Positions 27,601-43,100 of a DNA stretch of 64,000 nt are shown one piece after another; the first letter of the stretch is position 1; the number at the start of each line of letters is the position of its first letter. Origin of the DNA: Latrodectus hesperus (lineage: Eukaryota > Arthropoda > Arachnida > Araneae > Theridiidae); NCBI GenBank assembly GCA_037975125.1, contig CM075853.1:88114859-88178858 (forward strand), given 5' to 3'. Position numbers and translations under genes: made by a program. The notes below the pieces were generated by a model. It searched no databases. It saw nothing but the letters and a program-made list of their open reading frames with translations, and was not told the DNA's origin.

Positions 27601-30600
27601 TTATCAATCATACAAATCAAAGATAGCAACTGAGCAAAAGGGTCCAAAAAAGTAAATCTGAAAAGTGTAATGTTTCTTTATGTGCCTTTGATTACTTTGT
27701 TGGAGTTCAATTAGGGTGTTCTATTTCATCTATCATATTCTTCAGACTTTATTTCATCTTAATTTCACATATTTCAATAATAAATCCCCTTAATAGAGAT
27801 TTTTTAACCGTTTGTTCGAGATAAAAGTCAGAAAATCTTGCTTAAAAATCTGTAATATTCTGGAAAATTGGAATTTTTTTGTCTGAAAGGTGCAGAAATG
27901 TTGTAGAACCAACATAATTTAATGAATATGTAATAACAATTAAATTGTCTGTTCAATTTTTCTTCAAAATTGATATGAACATTTTGGACAACCTAATATT
28001 TAATCATATTTGAAATTTTATTGCTTATTGATATAAACTTTTAAAACGAAGTATTTAAAATTTTTATACATTTTTTTGTTTGCAGATATATGTGATCACA
28101 TATATTGTGGTCCCAATGCAAAATGTATATCAGAAAAAATGTCTTGTGAATGTGCTGAAGGTTATGAAGGAAATCCCCATGATTTCATGCTTGGATGTAC
28201 TTTGGGTAAGGTTGCTTTTTTATGTAACTAATAGTAAAATGGTCAGAAGTAAATATAACTAAAATCTCATATTGTTTTTAAAAATTTTTACCATTTAAAG
28301 TTTTAATTTTTTTAATCTCTAAATTTTAATTTACTTTTATATTATTTTAAATATTATTTTACTGAACAACTTCTTTTTTATTGTGTGATTATAAAATGTT
28401 ATAAGATTACATAAACTATCTAAAACTAGAGATTTCTGTAAAATTATTATAAATTTCCAAAAGATCCTTTTTTTGTTATAAATTTCTATTTGGTTAAATG
28501 ATTATCTCCTCTACCCCTTATATATAAATTGTTTATATATGTATGTTTTTAAGTGGGAAAATCCTTTATGCTTACAATCAATTTAATAACAAGGATTAAA
28601 CTTCTCTGAAATAAATTATTGTGAAGTTAAATTATTATATATAAAACAATAATTTCACTGTACAGTTTTAAAATTATTGTGCAGTGAAAGGTTTTTTTTA
28701 CTGCAAAATGTTATATAAATATTTTTGTGATAAGACTTACTTGTTAGTTTACTTGTTTGAGGGTTTTCCAAGATCATTTTTTAGAAATTTGTTTTTTAAG
28801 GTAAATTTGTCACATTTGAAAACCAGTTTTTAAATGAAGAAAACTGATTTAAAGAATTCATATTATGTAAAAACTAATTTTAAACTTATTTGATTTATTA
28901 TTCATACTATTTTAACGACAGCAAACACATTTTTTTAATGTCGCAAGTTTTATTAACCAGTAACTGTACATGATTTTTATTCCATTTTTATTCCAAAATT
29001 TGAAAATTAATTAAAACCAGTTTTTTGGAACTATTGAATTTGAAAACCGTTTTTCAAAAAGTATGTTTTTGTATAAACACTATTACAATGCTGTCAATTT
29101 CTGAATCAGTTAAACCAGTCACTAATTTAAGATACACTGCAGCAATGGTACCTTTTATATAGGTTAACACTTTCCACTGTGCCAGTTTTATGTGATGATA
29201 CATTTATTATTAAGTGATTTATTTTTGTATCACAAAATTATGATCATGTTAATTGCCTTGTTAAAACCATTGTTAATGCAATATATAAATTGATTCATTA
29301 TTTATTTGATAATATAAATTCTTTTCATAAGTTTCGTAATTCAGAAGATTGCATTTAACATTTGATTGGAATTATTCTTTCAAAGTATTCAAATGAATTA
29401 AATTTAAATATTTGGCTTATTGGAAATATGATTTTTTATTACTATAAGTGGCAAAGCTTTGTTAGTTTATTTAGCAAATGCAAGTTATTCAATTTTATAT
29501 TTTTTAAAGTATAAATACATTCTTATTTAGTTAGAAAATAATGATACTTAGAATTCTTGAATAATCAATAAAATACCTTTATTTTTCTAATTTTAGTGTA
29601 TGTATAATAGTAATTTAAAAATGATATATATTAAAAAAACAATAGTAGGATAAATTATGTTTAAATAATTTATTTATTTCAAATGTTGAATATTTTGATG
29701 GCTGATTATTTTATTTTCCATGCAAAATCTTCAATTGCATAGTTAATCACACAAAAGTTGTATGCAAAATTACTTTTTTTTGTATTTCATAAGAAAAACA
29801 CTTGAAGTATACTATCATATATTCCATGGTGAAAAATTACTTTTTAAGTTTTTCTTTGGGTTTTATTTTTAGTTTTTCAAAAATCTTTAATACTTATTAA
29901 AGTTTAAAAAAGTTACTAATATAAATTGAGATATAAATTTTGTTTTTTATTTCTGGAAAGTGATACTTTTTTTAAGAAATTAGTACTACTCATTTTCTTA
30001 TTATGATGACCTCAACACTTTGTAAGTTGTATATGAACATAGAAGTTTTTGTATGTGAAGTGTTTCTTCTAAAGCAGCATGTCTTGTAAAAGCAAAACAA
30101 GTGAGCACATTTTTTTTATCAAAGAAGAATCATTGTCAACAAACTGCTGATCATCCTTCCAAGAAAAGAATAATCCTGTTAAATGTAAATGTGGAATATC
30201 TATGCAAATTTGAAATTTGTGGATGCAGGACAGAATAATAGATCAATAAGAATGATTACTATTATAATCTAAACATATGTGCTCATGTTATGATGGAGAG
30301 CTGTGCCTAATTGTTTTCTATTTGATTTTTACCTATGCTGCTCCAGTATTTCAAATAAAAGAAAGCTAATATTACTTGATTCTCTGCATGAGCATGATTC
30401 TCTTCCAACATTGAAGAATTTTGTTCCAATATTAAAAGATAATTTGTCATCCTTTTAAGAAATAAAATCTGGTATTCTAATAAAAACCATGCATCTTTAG
30501 AATTTGATATTGAAGAGAACTGATAAGAAAAACGTTTCTACTGCAAAAACTAAACTCCATGGCACGATAGCCCATGTGGGCCAAAGCCTACAGTGCCCAT

Positions 30601-33600
30601 AACTATTTTCATGACCAAGGGCCCTTAAGTGCGAAGCATATGTGCCAGTTAGGGGGTCAGCCCAACGTAAGACCCCCAGTGTTTAGTTCCCAAGCATGCT
30701 TGGTACTCAGTTAATCGACCCACTGAAGGGATGAAAGGCTGAGTCAACCTTGCCCAGCCCGAGGATCGAACCTCGGACCTGTGTGATGGGAGCGTGAAAC
30801 GCTGCCACTAAGCCACCGGGCTTCTTTCCATTGCAAATCCAAATGAATATTGTATTTATGACATTGAAGGAGTTCTCAGTCTTATTCATAACTGTATCCA
30901 AATAAATATGATAGAATAATCAGTCTTTGCACAAGACATACAATGTCAAAAAACAACAGTAGATTGATTGCTTTGATTACATTTGACTCATAATCACAGT
31001 GCTTACAATAATGCAGTGAATGTCAGATTTGTATGAAATTGTGTATTTAAAAAAATGATGTTTTTGTCTCTGGTGTTGCAAGCCAAGTTTGGGGCTCTTC
31101 TATTTGGTCCCTGCTTCTAAATTATGAAGATGCACACATTTTAGGGTCCAAGATGGCATACCCACTCGGTGCTTCACTTGACAAATGCCATCATTTGTGC
31201 CCCTTGTATACCGAAAAAATTGGTAAATGAATCTTAGCAACTAAGTATTATAAAAGGTAAGATTGTTGTGGTTAAATTATAGCTTGAAGACACCACCGTG
31301 AGAAAAATTTTACTTTTTTGTGCTCCTAGACTTGCTAGCTCTCCAGGTGTATTGTTTATTGAATTCATCTTGTCACTGATTGGGGAATAACAGCATCAAG
31401 TCAAATTTGAGTACATGTAATGGCAACATAAGTTGACATCCTCCAACATTTTCAACACCACTTTCATTCTATTTTGTAGCAGTGGCTGCTGTTCATGAAA
31501 ATAATACTGCATGCTCGTTTCATCATCTTTTTAATCTTACATAAGGTTGTGTTTTTACATCATTCATAATCTCTGAATTAAATTTGGGGTTAATTTAAAA
31601 ATGTGGTCCTATTGGTGTTACATTATTGATCAGTGAATGTTGAACACTAATGATAATATTTTAGTAATAATGTATTAGATCTCAAAAATATTGGCATCTT
31701 TTAAAATACAATCAGCATAGAAATTTATAAATTGAAATCTTAAAATTATATAAATTATTACATTGATTTATAATAAATGTGAAAAGCTAGTAACATTGAT
31801 GCAATTTTTGTAGTAATGCATTGATCTTAAAAGTATTGGTAACTAGTAGGATATCCCCCCATTAGCGACCACTGCAACTTTTTTGTCGCCAAGTTAAGTG
31901 CATGTTTTCTAATGTAGGTATTTTCCCAAAGTTTCTAAAATATGCATTTTAGAAAATTTTAAATAATATAATTGTATAAAAAATATAAAAAAGTATTACT
32001 CGAAAATGATTAGAAAATTTTTTGTTGGGTTTGTTTTCTCTTCAAAACAATCTGTAAAAGAAATGAGTAAATAACAATGATGGACACACTTGATATAACG
32101 TCATGCTTACATGTCGAATATGCTCGATGATATTATGGAAAAATATATGAAAAAATATAATAATAAATTAAAAAAATAAAAATATATAATAAATAAACAA
32201 AGTAAAAAAGATTTAAATAATAAATAAACAAAAAGAAATTAGAAAAAAAGAACAGTTTATGATGTTTGGACACTGGCGACAACGAAACACAACAATAAAC
32301 AGCAGTCAAATGGCTTTGAATTGAAATTTAGAGCAAAAAGTTTGAATTGAAATGTAGAACAAAAAGTTTGAATTGAAAGTAAAACAAAAACTTCAAATGC
32401 TGCTGCTACTGAAAAGAACCATATATGTGACATAAAAATTATGTAAAACACGAGAAAAACCAAATCTGGCAACAAAAAAGATCTGAAGAATAACAAAAAC
32501 TTAAATTGACAACACTATATATTGACAACACTTAAATTGACACTTATAAAGTACTTGGGGGGGGGAGAGGAATATCATATTTACACAAAGTATTCAAAGA
32601 AATTTATAAATTGAAAGTTTAAAGTTATATTACATAATATTTTATTCTTGTAAAAGAAATTGTTTAATAACTGTCTCTTTTATTATACATAAAAATAAAT
32701 GATCATTATTAAATTATAAGTTTCTTTAATGAATTTCTTTTATAATAAAATTAAATATTTATTCAAGCATCACTATGTTCACTTTTGTCATTTTATGTAT
32801 TTTATAGTTAATTCTACTAAGCTCTCAAATGAGACTCAGGGTACTAGATCTGGATTTGAATTGAACTTGAGTGACAATGATTCTGAGAAAAATCTTCTTT
32901 TGAATGCATCTGCTGTTGAAGAAAGTGAGGATGCAGAATCTAGGAATGAGCTTGAAACTGATGTTCGAGGCTCTAAAGAGTTCATGTCAACAGAAACTCC
33001 CTTTCAACTGGATCTTACTTCAAATTCAACTCACAGCTTAGATACTTTCCCTCCTTTTAATGGAACTGATGATATTATAGAAACTAACACTTCTGAAATG
33101 CCTAGTGAAGAAGAAAACTTCCATTTTAGAAGACCTCAAGATCAAAGTTCTCATTCAATGGGATCTGAGGAAAATACATCTACTGATTCAGGAAAAGATT
33201 CTGAAAATACTAATAAGAATGATCTGACAGGTAAGTTTTTAAGTAAATATATTCACTTAAAATTATAAGTATTCAAAACAGTAAATATAATGGAAAATAA
33301 TTGTAAAATTTATTGTTATTAATTTATATCGTTTATCAATTATAATGTGGTATAATAATTAACACATGCACACAGATATATATAGGATTATTACAAAAGA
33401 ATAATCGGATTTCTGAAACATTTATTTCAGAACATAATACATACAACAATAAGTTGTATATGAAAAGAAATCGAAAGTATCAAAGATTGACGCCCATACT
33501 ATAGATGTTCAGTATGTTCTCCTTGAGTGATAAGACAGATGTCAAGGTGATAGTTCAGTTCGCTCCACACATTACTCAGCATTGTTGCGTCTTTCTTTTG

Positions 33601-34129
33601 GCATAATTGTCCAATTTATGCAGCAGCTGCATACGGTAAAGCTTAAATCATAATGTTTTACTCAAAAATTTTCTGACACAGTTGAGTGTGATATGGAAAC
33701 TTTGCAGTTTGCAAAGTTTGTGGATTTCTTGGGACTATGGATGAAACTCTAATTCGGTTCACTGTTTCTTCAATAATGCTGGCTTTTCAGCTGGGCTTTT
33801 CATCCTTTCTTAAATAACCCATTTCTTCAATGCCTGCATAGAATGTTTTATTAGGTTGGTGGTTTCCATTTGTATTCCCAGCAGAATACTCTCTGAACAG
33901 TTATGAGCCATTCACACTCTGAAAATCTAGCATATAAAACGCTTTCTGCTGTCTAATTGCCATTTTGAATATGACATTTGTGCAGCCACCATGGTAACCA
34001 CACACACATTGCACATACATAGTATGAAACAGTAGTTAACATTCTTTTGTTGGCATTGTCATAGAAATTTGTACAGTTCTAAGTTTGGATGTAGTGATAT
34101 ATCAAAACCTGATGATTTATTTTTAATAA

Positions 34130-34180
<51 letters not shown>

Positions 34181-37097
34181 CCCATTCTTAATTATTCTTT
34201 TAATTATGATTGTATAAAACATGATTTTATATGAATATGATGGTAAGTTTTTTTCTTCTATTTATGTTAGCTTATAAGAACTTTAATAATTATGGTGAAA
34301 TATATACAATACAACATTTAATAGTAAATAAGCTTTTTATTAAATACAGTTCTGATTGAAGTTTCAATTTAATTTTTTAATGTTTTCTTATTAATTAAGA
34401 ATTGTATAATGTGTAAGATTTTGTGTATCTTAATTTATTAAATTTAAATATTGTAGTATTATCTATAACAAATATTTACAATCATATGAGGATGAAGACG
34501 CATTTTTTTCATAATATAGTATGCTTTTTTTCCCACAATACTTAAATATTGTTTCCAATTAAAAAAAACTATTTGCTTTGATCTTCATTATTGCATATTA
34601 TAATATTTGCACTGATAGATTTATGGGCTAGAAAAGCATGAAATAAAAATATATTATTTAACTGACCAATTAAGACTCTGTAGAAATGCTATAAGCATTT
34701 TAATATTGCTAATTTCTAAGATTCAATTATATGTCATCTTTAAACATTGCATTTTTATATTAATACATTACTTATTCATAAAATTTTTCAATGTTTCATA
34801 TGTTTCTTACTTTGAATAATATCTGCAATTCTTGTATATTCTGGTATACTTACCTGTACATAGTCCTGCATGAGAGTCTTCATAATTTAAAAACGGGTAC
34901 CAAGCACAGGACACCTAATACTTAACCTGTCACCCCTTGGTTTAACCATGACTATCTGTGAGCTATTTAACATATCCCAATTGCCTTTAGTGAACATGAC
35001 AAATCTTAAGTTAGAATTCAAGCTCACTACCTTTCGATGATGCGAATGACATTTTAACCAATCGTTTTATTGCAGCCTCTTTGAAATTTTTGTTGAATAA
35101 ATATTGTTGGTATGATATGATAAAATTAAATTTATATAAATTCATGTAATTGGATATTATGGTGTATTTTATAATGCTTTAAAAACTAATATACAATTTT
35201 CTTATGCCCTTACTTGATTTGTTTGGACATGCATATGAATTTGTGTGTTTATGCATGTATATATAAATGTTAGATATGTATATTTAATTATGTAAATGTG
35301 TATACATTAAAATTGGCAAATTATGTGTTATTTATACATTTTTTAGCTAAAGGTTTCTAAATAGTTTAGAACGTTCTTCATGTGTAATTAGATAATTTAA
35401 ACATTTTCTCCAAAGCACATTCTATAAAATGCAGCTCTTTTAGGTACACCAATGCTTTTCGATGGTTGTGAATACAACAATATAACTTATGATAAAGGAG
35501 TCAAGTTTGATGATGGATGTGATGCTCGTTGCACATGTGAAGGGCGAGGTCATGTATCATGTGTGCCACGTTGCACCATTCTCTCTGCAGGTGGGCCTAC
35601 TTGTCATGAAGTTCAAGACCCAGATGATGCTTGCTGTAAAATCATGGTGTGCAGTTTTCCTGGAGGTGCTGAAAAGGAACAAATTGAAAGTAAATATTAT
35701 TTAACTTAATATATTTAATAAAGTAATTTATGTAGATTATTTGTGGATTCAATAAAATTAGTAAACGATTGTTCCCACCCCCACTGATTTTATCTTATTC
35801 TTTTTTTTAAATAATATTTGCATATTTGCTACAAATTGTTATGAATTGAAAACCATGAATTTAAAATTTAGAAATCTTAAAGGAATTTTCATAACTATTT
35901 ATCATAAAATTGAAAATAACAATTAAGTAACTCCTATGTTTAATGGAAATCGTAACTTCTTTGTAGTATTGTTGAGATGATAAAATTACTATTAACTTTT
36001 TTGTGGTGGCACTTCAATATCTGCTATCTCAAACTGGCATGCTGTTTAGGTGGATGAGCAAAATGCACTGTTAATACTCGATTTGGAAAAAATTCACAAA
36101 AATTATAAGTTTTGATTATTTTAATTTTCAGTGGATTATGTAAGAAGTATGCAATCAGAAATAATTTTTAAATTTTATCATCATATTTTCCTTAAAAATA
36201 TTTATGAAATAATTTTTTCTGAAGTAGTATAATTTTTGACTTTCCTCAAACAAATTTATGTGTACAATTTTTTTTAAACTATCACAAGCTTTATTTAACA
36301 CAGTATATCAACATAAATAGAAAAAGTTTTGCATAAAAAAGATCAGAAATCAAAAAGAAGAATATTTCAAAAAGGAATTATGTATGGTATTTCTGAAACA
36401 TAAATATGTAATTAGCACTGAAATGAAGTTTAATTCACATATTGCATATACTCTTCTTCTGTTAAATATCTTTTTTTATTATATAGCTGCAAAACATATT
36501 TTGATAAATAATACATTAATGGACTTATTACTAAAATAAACATAGGAAAAATAAAACACCTGAAATAATAGAGCATCTACCCTGTTACATTAATGGAATA
36601 ATGTTCTGAAGCAAATACAAATTGGATATTTGCTTAAATCAACTGTGAGCATAATATAATTTGCTGCTGTTATGACAATATTTTGTAATTATTAGATTGT
36701 AAGAGTCATTAAAGATTTTTATTTGTTTAAGAATCATCCTTCTGAAGATGTAGCTGCTGATGAAATTATCATAAAATTCAAAGGAAGGATTCCATTTTCA
36801 AGCTTTTTCTCAAAAGAAAAGGATAAAAAAGAATATATTTTAATCCACTGAATATAGAAATTACTTTAATTAAAAATATTTTTAACGAAAGAAAATAAAA
36901 ACCATTAAAAGTAATATATATGTAAACAACATTAATCTTTTTCAAATACAACTTTGGTAATTTATATGTGTACATGCTTATAAACAAAAATTATTTTTTC
37001 CAATATCTTTATTTATATTTTTTAATATCAGGTATGCTGTTTTTACAATGTTTCTTTAATATTTTCAATTTTCTTGTTTATCATTCTTTATTAAGCC

Positions 37098-37176
<79 letters not shown>

Positions 37177-40100
37177 CATATGTATGTGCACATTTCGATT
37201 TTTTTAAAACAAATTGTTTTTTTAAATATGTATTTTGATGGCTAAGTATAAAAAATAAATGATAAATGAACAAATATTGTGTAATTGTTTTAAACAATAA
37301 TTTAATGAAATTCTCTGTAATAAATAATAATGCATATAGTTTTCAAAACAGACTAAATTTGTTCTATACATAGATGTATTTATCTTAAAATGATTTGTAC
37401 CATTTTTAAATCTGATATATTGAATAACTAATGGAAAAAAGTTCATTACTTATTGATAAGTATAATATTTATGGTAAACACATTGACACTTTTGTCAAAA
37501 TTATGGTAGACTTAGTGCAGATTATCAATTTCGAAAGATAAAGATTTGTTATTGTGAAATCTTCAGCTTTTAATTGGGGAGAAAATTACCCTTTCTTTTC
37601 TGTTAGGAAGTGTTGGAAATGTCTTCTTCTCATGCCAATGCAGGAGCAGTTTCTTAAAATAGTGACACCAGACTGAAAGGGTTAAACAGACTATAAATAA
37701 AATTTTAGCTTTCACTCTAGAAAAATAAATAGATAATTGTAATAAAAGAATCAATGTACTTAACTCTATCATAATAATTTTTAGTTTGAAAAAAATATGA
37801 ATTAAATGTTTCAAATGAAAATTTATGTGTGGAAATGCAGCCAGAGAGTAATTTAAATTGTAATTTATATGTAACCCTTGTCATAAAAGATAATAAAATT
37901 TCTTATAGAAACTTGTTTATTTCCTTAACTTTAGTCATTTTATGTTGCTATCAAATAAAATAAATGAAGTTAATCAAATCTTTTAAATTTATTAGGAACA
38001 CACATTGTTTTCTGTTGACAATATGAAAAAGGATATTTGGGAAGTATTTAGCATTTTATAATTGCCTGAAAAGGGTTCTTTTAAAGGATTTTTGTCATTT
38101 GATTATTAAAAATTGTTGACCTTGAAAGAGCAATTTTAGTGTTGCACATTTAAACAATTTGTAAGTGAAAAATAATCAATATATCTTTGTAATTACTAAT
38201 GCAATAAAACAATGAAGGAGCAGCTTTAAGTTTTTCTATTATTTTTATTATTATATTTGAATATTTTCACAAAATATTAAGAAAAGTGCTTATAAATTTT
38301 TTTAATTTCTTTTACAACTAATTACTAATTTATATATCATTTACACATGGAAATATTATGCTTTTATTTTGAATAAGTTGAATGAGTACTATTCATATTT
38401 ATTTGTATCCAAAATTTTCTTGTTGTAACTAGTATCAGTAAAACCTTTGTTCTTAGTATTTTTATTTTTATTTTTAGGCTTACCAATAAAAATACTTTCT
38501 GCATTAGCCCAGAACGGTACATCTGTGCGTGTGCGCCTAGGACTCTCAATGTCCCAGATGCCAGCAATGGTTGGCAAGGATGCGTTGGAAGTTTGGTATA
38601 GAGAGTCTTCTGATAGTGAAAATGACCTCTCACAGTGGTATAAAAAGCGTATAACTCAACGAGAGCTTACTGAAGTACAGCAAGGTGTTTTTGAATTCGA
38701 CATCAATGATTTGATGCCTCAAACTGATTATTATATAAAAGTTGGGAAAGATAATCATAGCTCTGTTGGTCTTCACATGACTGAATTCAGTAACACTGTG
38801 AATGTGAAAACGTTTCCTGCTGGTATGTCATATTGAAAGAATTTTAATTTGTATTTTAGCTTTTGTTTCTCTTTTCAGTGAGAAATGTTGAAAAACTTTC
38901 TTAGTTAAATATATTTGGATGATGATGTTGTTGATGAAAAGTATAACATCTCTCTCTCTCTTGAAATATTAATTCAAAATTAAAATCCATTTCAAAGTGA
39001 AGACAAATTGAATTGTATTTTATCTATATTTATTTGATGCATTGTGTTAGCAAACAAAAAGCAAAATCATTCTTTTTACTTCAAATTCATGTGTTAAGCT
39101 AATACTTGTCAGTGTTGCATGTATGCTTCATTTAAAGCATCACCATCTGTATGCAGTGAAAAAAAAATAACAGTTCTGTCTGGCCATATATGCATAAAAC
39201 TTGTATAAATAAAGTAAATAATTTTGTTTAAATGTTTTAATGCTAATTTATTTTATAGTTCTTTTTATTACTATTAGCGTGAATTTTTCAAGTGATATCT
39301 ATTTTTAAAGCGATTTGAGTTAATGCTCTAATATCTTCATAATTTCAAAAGATCTTTAAAAAATTGTTTTCAATTGGAAATCATAGGAAATATATCTGAT
39401 AAAGGAATTTCTTTTAATATAGAGGTAATTTCAAAAATATAAGAAGCAAAAATTATATTGATTACTTTTACATTTATTATTTATAAGGTCTTATTATTTT
39501 CACTTATTTTAAAAGTATGAACACAATTACAATTTGAACAAAATTAATTAAAAATTACTTTTAATTATAACTGTTTTTTCAACCCATGTGTGTTTTTAAT
39601 GCAAGATATCAACACCTTAAAAAGATCAATCGTTTGTTATAAAATTTTATGAAATATTTTCACCTATTGAATTTTTATCATATTTTAGACTAAAATAAGA
39701 GATATTTCTTACTTTTGATTTTTTTAAATTTCTTCAGCTTTCTTATTTTATAACAGCAATTGTAGATATTTCATCAAGTAAAATTTCATTTAGGTCATTG
39801 TTTTTCAAACTATTTGATAAAAGCTATTTCTTGAATGAAATTTAAGTACTCATATCAGTTAAAATTATATTTTTGCTATTTTAAAATTTTATTCAAAAGT
39901 CTAAATTATTATAGTTTATTGATAACTTCATTGCTATTTTACCACTTTGTTTAATTATGTTAAACTATTTGAAATATTTAATTTACAGCTGTCAAAACTG
40001 TGTTTCAAGGGTGTTTTCATCACAACAAGTCATATAGTTTTGGAGAAATATTCTATCAAGGTTGTGAGCACAAATGCATTTGTCAGGAAAAGGGATTTAT

Positions 40101-43100
40101 TGAATGTCAGGATCGTTGTGAAATTTATATTGATACTGTTGGCTATGAAGGGTGCGATTGGGTACCTTCTGAAGAAGATCCATGCTGTACTATACCTATG
40201 TGCAATCGTCGTAAGATACCCTTAATGCCAGATGGACGAGTCCCTTTTACCAGTAAATAATTAATTTAAATATATTATTTAGATCTTTTTTACACGTCAG
40301 TTCATTTTTATATTTTATTCGAATTTTTAAATTAATACTTTTTTGCCTATTTATCATATTTCACTACTTTACTTTCTTATTCCAAAATTGTTTATCAATT
40401 ATAGGGAAAAAAATTTAAATATACTGGAATCTTTTAAAATGTTTGCTTTTTATTTTTGTATTTTATCCGATTCCTTTTTTCTGTAAAGTTATCATGTTTT
40501 ATATCCTAATATCAAACTGATTTCTTTCTAATAAAATTGGTTTTAAAATGAAAATCATCAACTTGTCATGTTTAAATTGTTTCTTTATCAATGTCAGAAT
40601 ATTTATGAAAGAGTTTCATTTGTGAAATTTTATATAAATTAACTTTTCACAATTTTTTAGTTGTTATACACATTGCAAGAAGATACCAGCTCTTAAATTT
40701 TTATTGGCTAATAATTTTATAATAGTCATGTTCTTAAATTTCAGGTGCTTCTGAAAATTTATGTATTGTAGACAATACTGAAGTTTATAGAATAGGAGAT
40801 ATATGGGAATTAGAAGATGGCTGCAAAACAAAGATTTGCCGATGTACAATGCTAAACAATGGCAGTACAAGCATTCAGTGTCAAAGTCAATGCCCACCTT
40901 TAGCTCCCAATGCTCACATACCAACTGCACGGTGCCCTCATCCTGTACTCATTAAACCAGATGGACCTTGCAACTGCCCTTATGTTGTTTGCAATGATAC
41001 ACCGAGGCGTAAGTATACACATTTAATTTTGATTTCTGTAGTTCTATTTAATTGATATGAGAAATTTGATAACTTTTTTTACTATATTCTAATATATTAT
41101 AATAAACTATTAAGAAATTAAGTGTTATTTGCATATAAATGTAAATTAAAATTTGTATGTAAATATTCAAAACTTTAGGGCTACTGATGAAAAATTATTT
41201 AAAATAACCTAAGTGTAAAATTATGTCTTTGCATTTTGCAAGTTTTTGTCAATCTAACTGTAAGTAACTTAAGATTTACAATGAATGTTTGTTCTGCTAA
41301 AAATTTTATTGAATGTTTTTTAAATGTAAGGGACATGGGAATAATTTTGTTGGAGGTATAGAAAATATATTCAGTTTGAACTGTTGTTGATCAGTTTAAA
41401 TGTTTGATATACAGTTAAAATGTAAAACATACTCATTTGTTTTTGGTCAGTTGTTTTTCACCAATAATCCCAAATAATCAATCTGCTTCTATAAATACTT
41501 TTGTCATGCACTTTTTTAATGAATTATGAATTTCAAAATCTAGCTGTAAAATATCTTACTGAAAATTGACAAGTTTCAAAAATTTTTTCGCCCTTATTAA
41601 ATGTACTTATATGTGAAACATTGTATTTATTAGAAATTCTAGAATTCATTATTGATGCTTTAGTAATGATTTTGTCTGTATGAAAATTTAAATTTATGAT
41701 TGATTTATGTTATCTTCTAAAAATCTGCTTAATATATTTTATTCCTTTTAAACTTGACATCTCTAATGTAGTAAAATCTGACTTAAATCAAAATCCTTTT
41801 ATAAAGTACTTAACATTTTTCAATTATTTTGATGTTTGTAGAAATAGATTCAATAAAAAAAGGTTTATCTTAGGTGTGCAACCACCACGTCCACAGTGTG
41901 AATTTAAAGGTCAGCGGTATGACATGGGCCAAGAATTTCATGATGGTTGCATTGCTCTGTGTCACTGTGGTCAAGACCTGAGAGTGAATTGTGCTGCTAT
42001 TGAATGTCCTTATCATTTCTCTGCTGAGTTTACTAATTGCCTGGAATGGGATATTGACCCTGACTTCTTCCCCACTCCTCCTCATTGTTGTGCTCCTGCA
42101 AAATGCAAAAATGGTTAGTTTCAAGAAATTATAACACATAACTGAATAAATGTTTAACTGCATGAAAATGCTGAAGATAATGAACACACTTTTTTGTCTT
42201 CAAACTGTTATTCACACACAATTGAATATTGTGGTATATTAAATTTTAATGTTATTCTAAGTTTCTATATAATAACTAAAATTATCTTTAATGTGTTTAA
42301 CAAATTTTAAATATCTCATGATTACTGAGGGTTACAAAAATATGACAGATATTATATGAATATTTGAAATAAATGGGTTTTAATGAAAGTATAATATAAT
42401 TAAGATATTAAATGTATTTGAAGTCTAGTATCTATGTAATATACAAAATTAATGTTGTATTTACAAATAATATTTATCTTTATTAAATTTAAATGCATCT
42501 CATATTAGGCATTGTTCAATATAATGCAATAAAACATTCTATTTGAATTAATTTTGAGGTTATATAGTAAGAAAAACTTATTGATTAGTTTTTGTGGTTA
42601 TTTTTATCACCAGCTAAATTAAAACAAAATTTTCTTGTAACTTCTTCAAAAGAAATTTTTAAGTATATAAAAAGTCATTTTACTGATTCCATCTTGAAAT
42701 ATTTTCCGAGAATAAATGTATTCTGATATTTTATCTAAAAATCATTTTCTATAATGTGAAGAGATGAATTCTAAGAGTTATAAACAAAATTTTTTTGTAG
42801 AATCGTGTTTAGAATTTTCTTTTTACTTAATCTTATTTCTTTCTTTTTTTTTGCTTTGTTTTCTTTATTTTTTCAATTGATTTCTTTTTTATATGATTTA
42901 TTATTTGATTTGCTGGTATGAAAAATTTATTCACTTAATATTTTAAGATTGCCTGAAATTACCTTTTTTGAGAATTTTACTGAAAAAGTAATCATTTTTT
43001 TATTAAAAAGAAATATTAATTTTGCAAATATATATATTATTTTCTTTTTAATTTCTTATTCTTATATCATTTATTATAAGTGTGATTCTTTTTAAAGGTT

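Larger units (their letters stand above)
28206..32807 (+). other. Intron (4.6 kb) with SINEs and repeat copies
   Basis: Carries the first copy of an intronic repeat (29415-29770), a tRNA-headed SINE (30556-30821), SINE family copy 2 (31075-31215) and a 26-bp tandem repeat (32315-32390). No exon-like sequence was found in it. Confidence 0.6.
33231..35443 (+). other. Intron with transposase tail and microsatellite
   Basis: Between the glycosylated linker exon and VWC 2. Contains the transposase C-terminal relic at about 33499-33582, an (AT)n run at 34132-34178, and a GC-richer decayed repeat at about 34880-35070. Confidence 0.6.

Noticed and set aside
41696..41873. Extending the VWC 5 exon upstream along its open frame
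   Set aside because: The AG at 41872-41873 with phase 1 fits all neighbouring exons; upstream peptide is AT-rich, with no module features.
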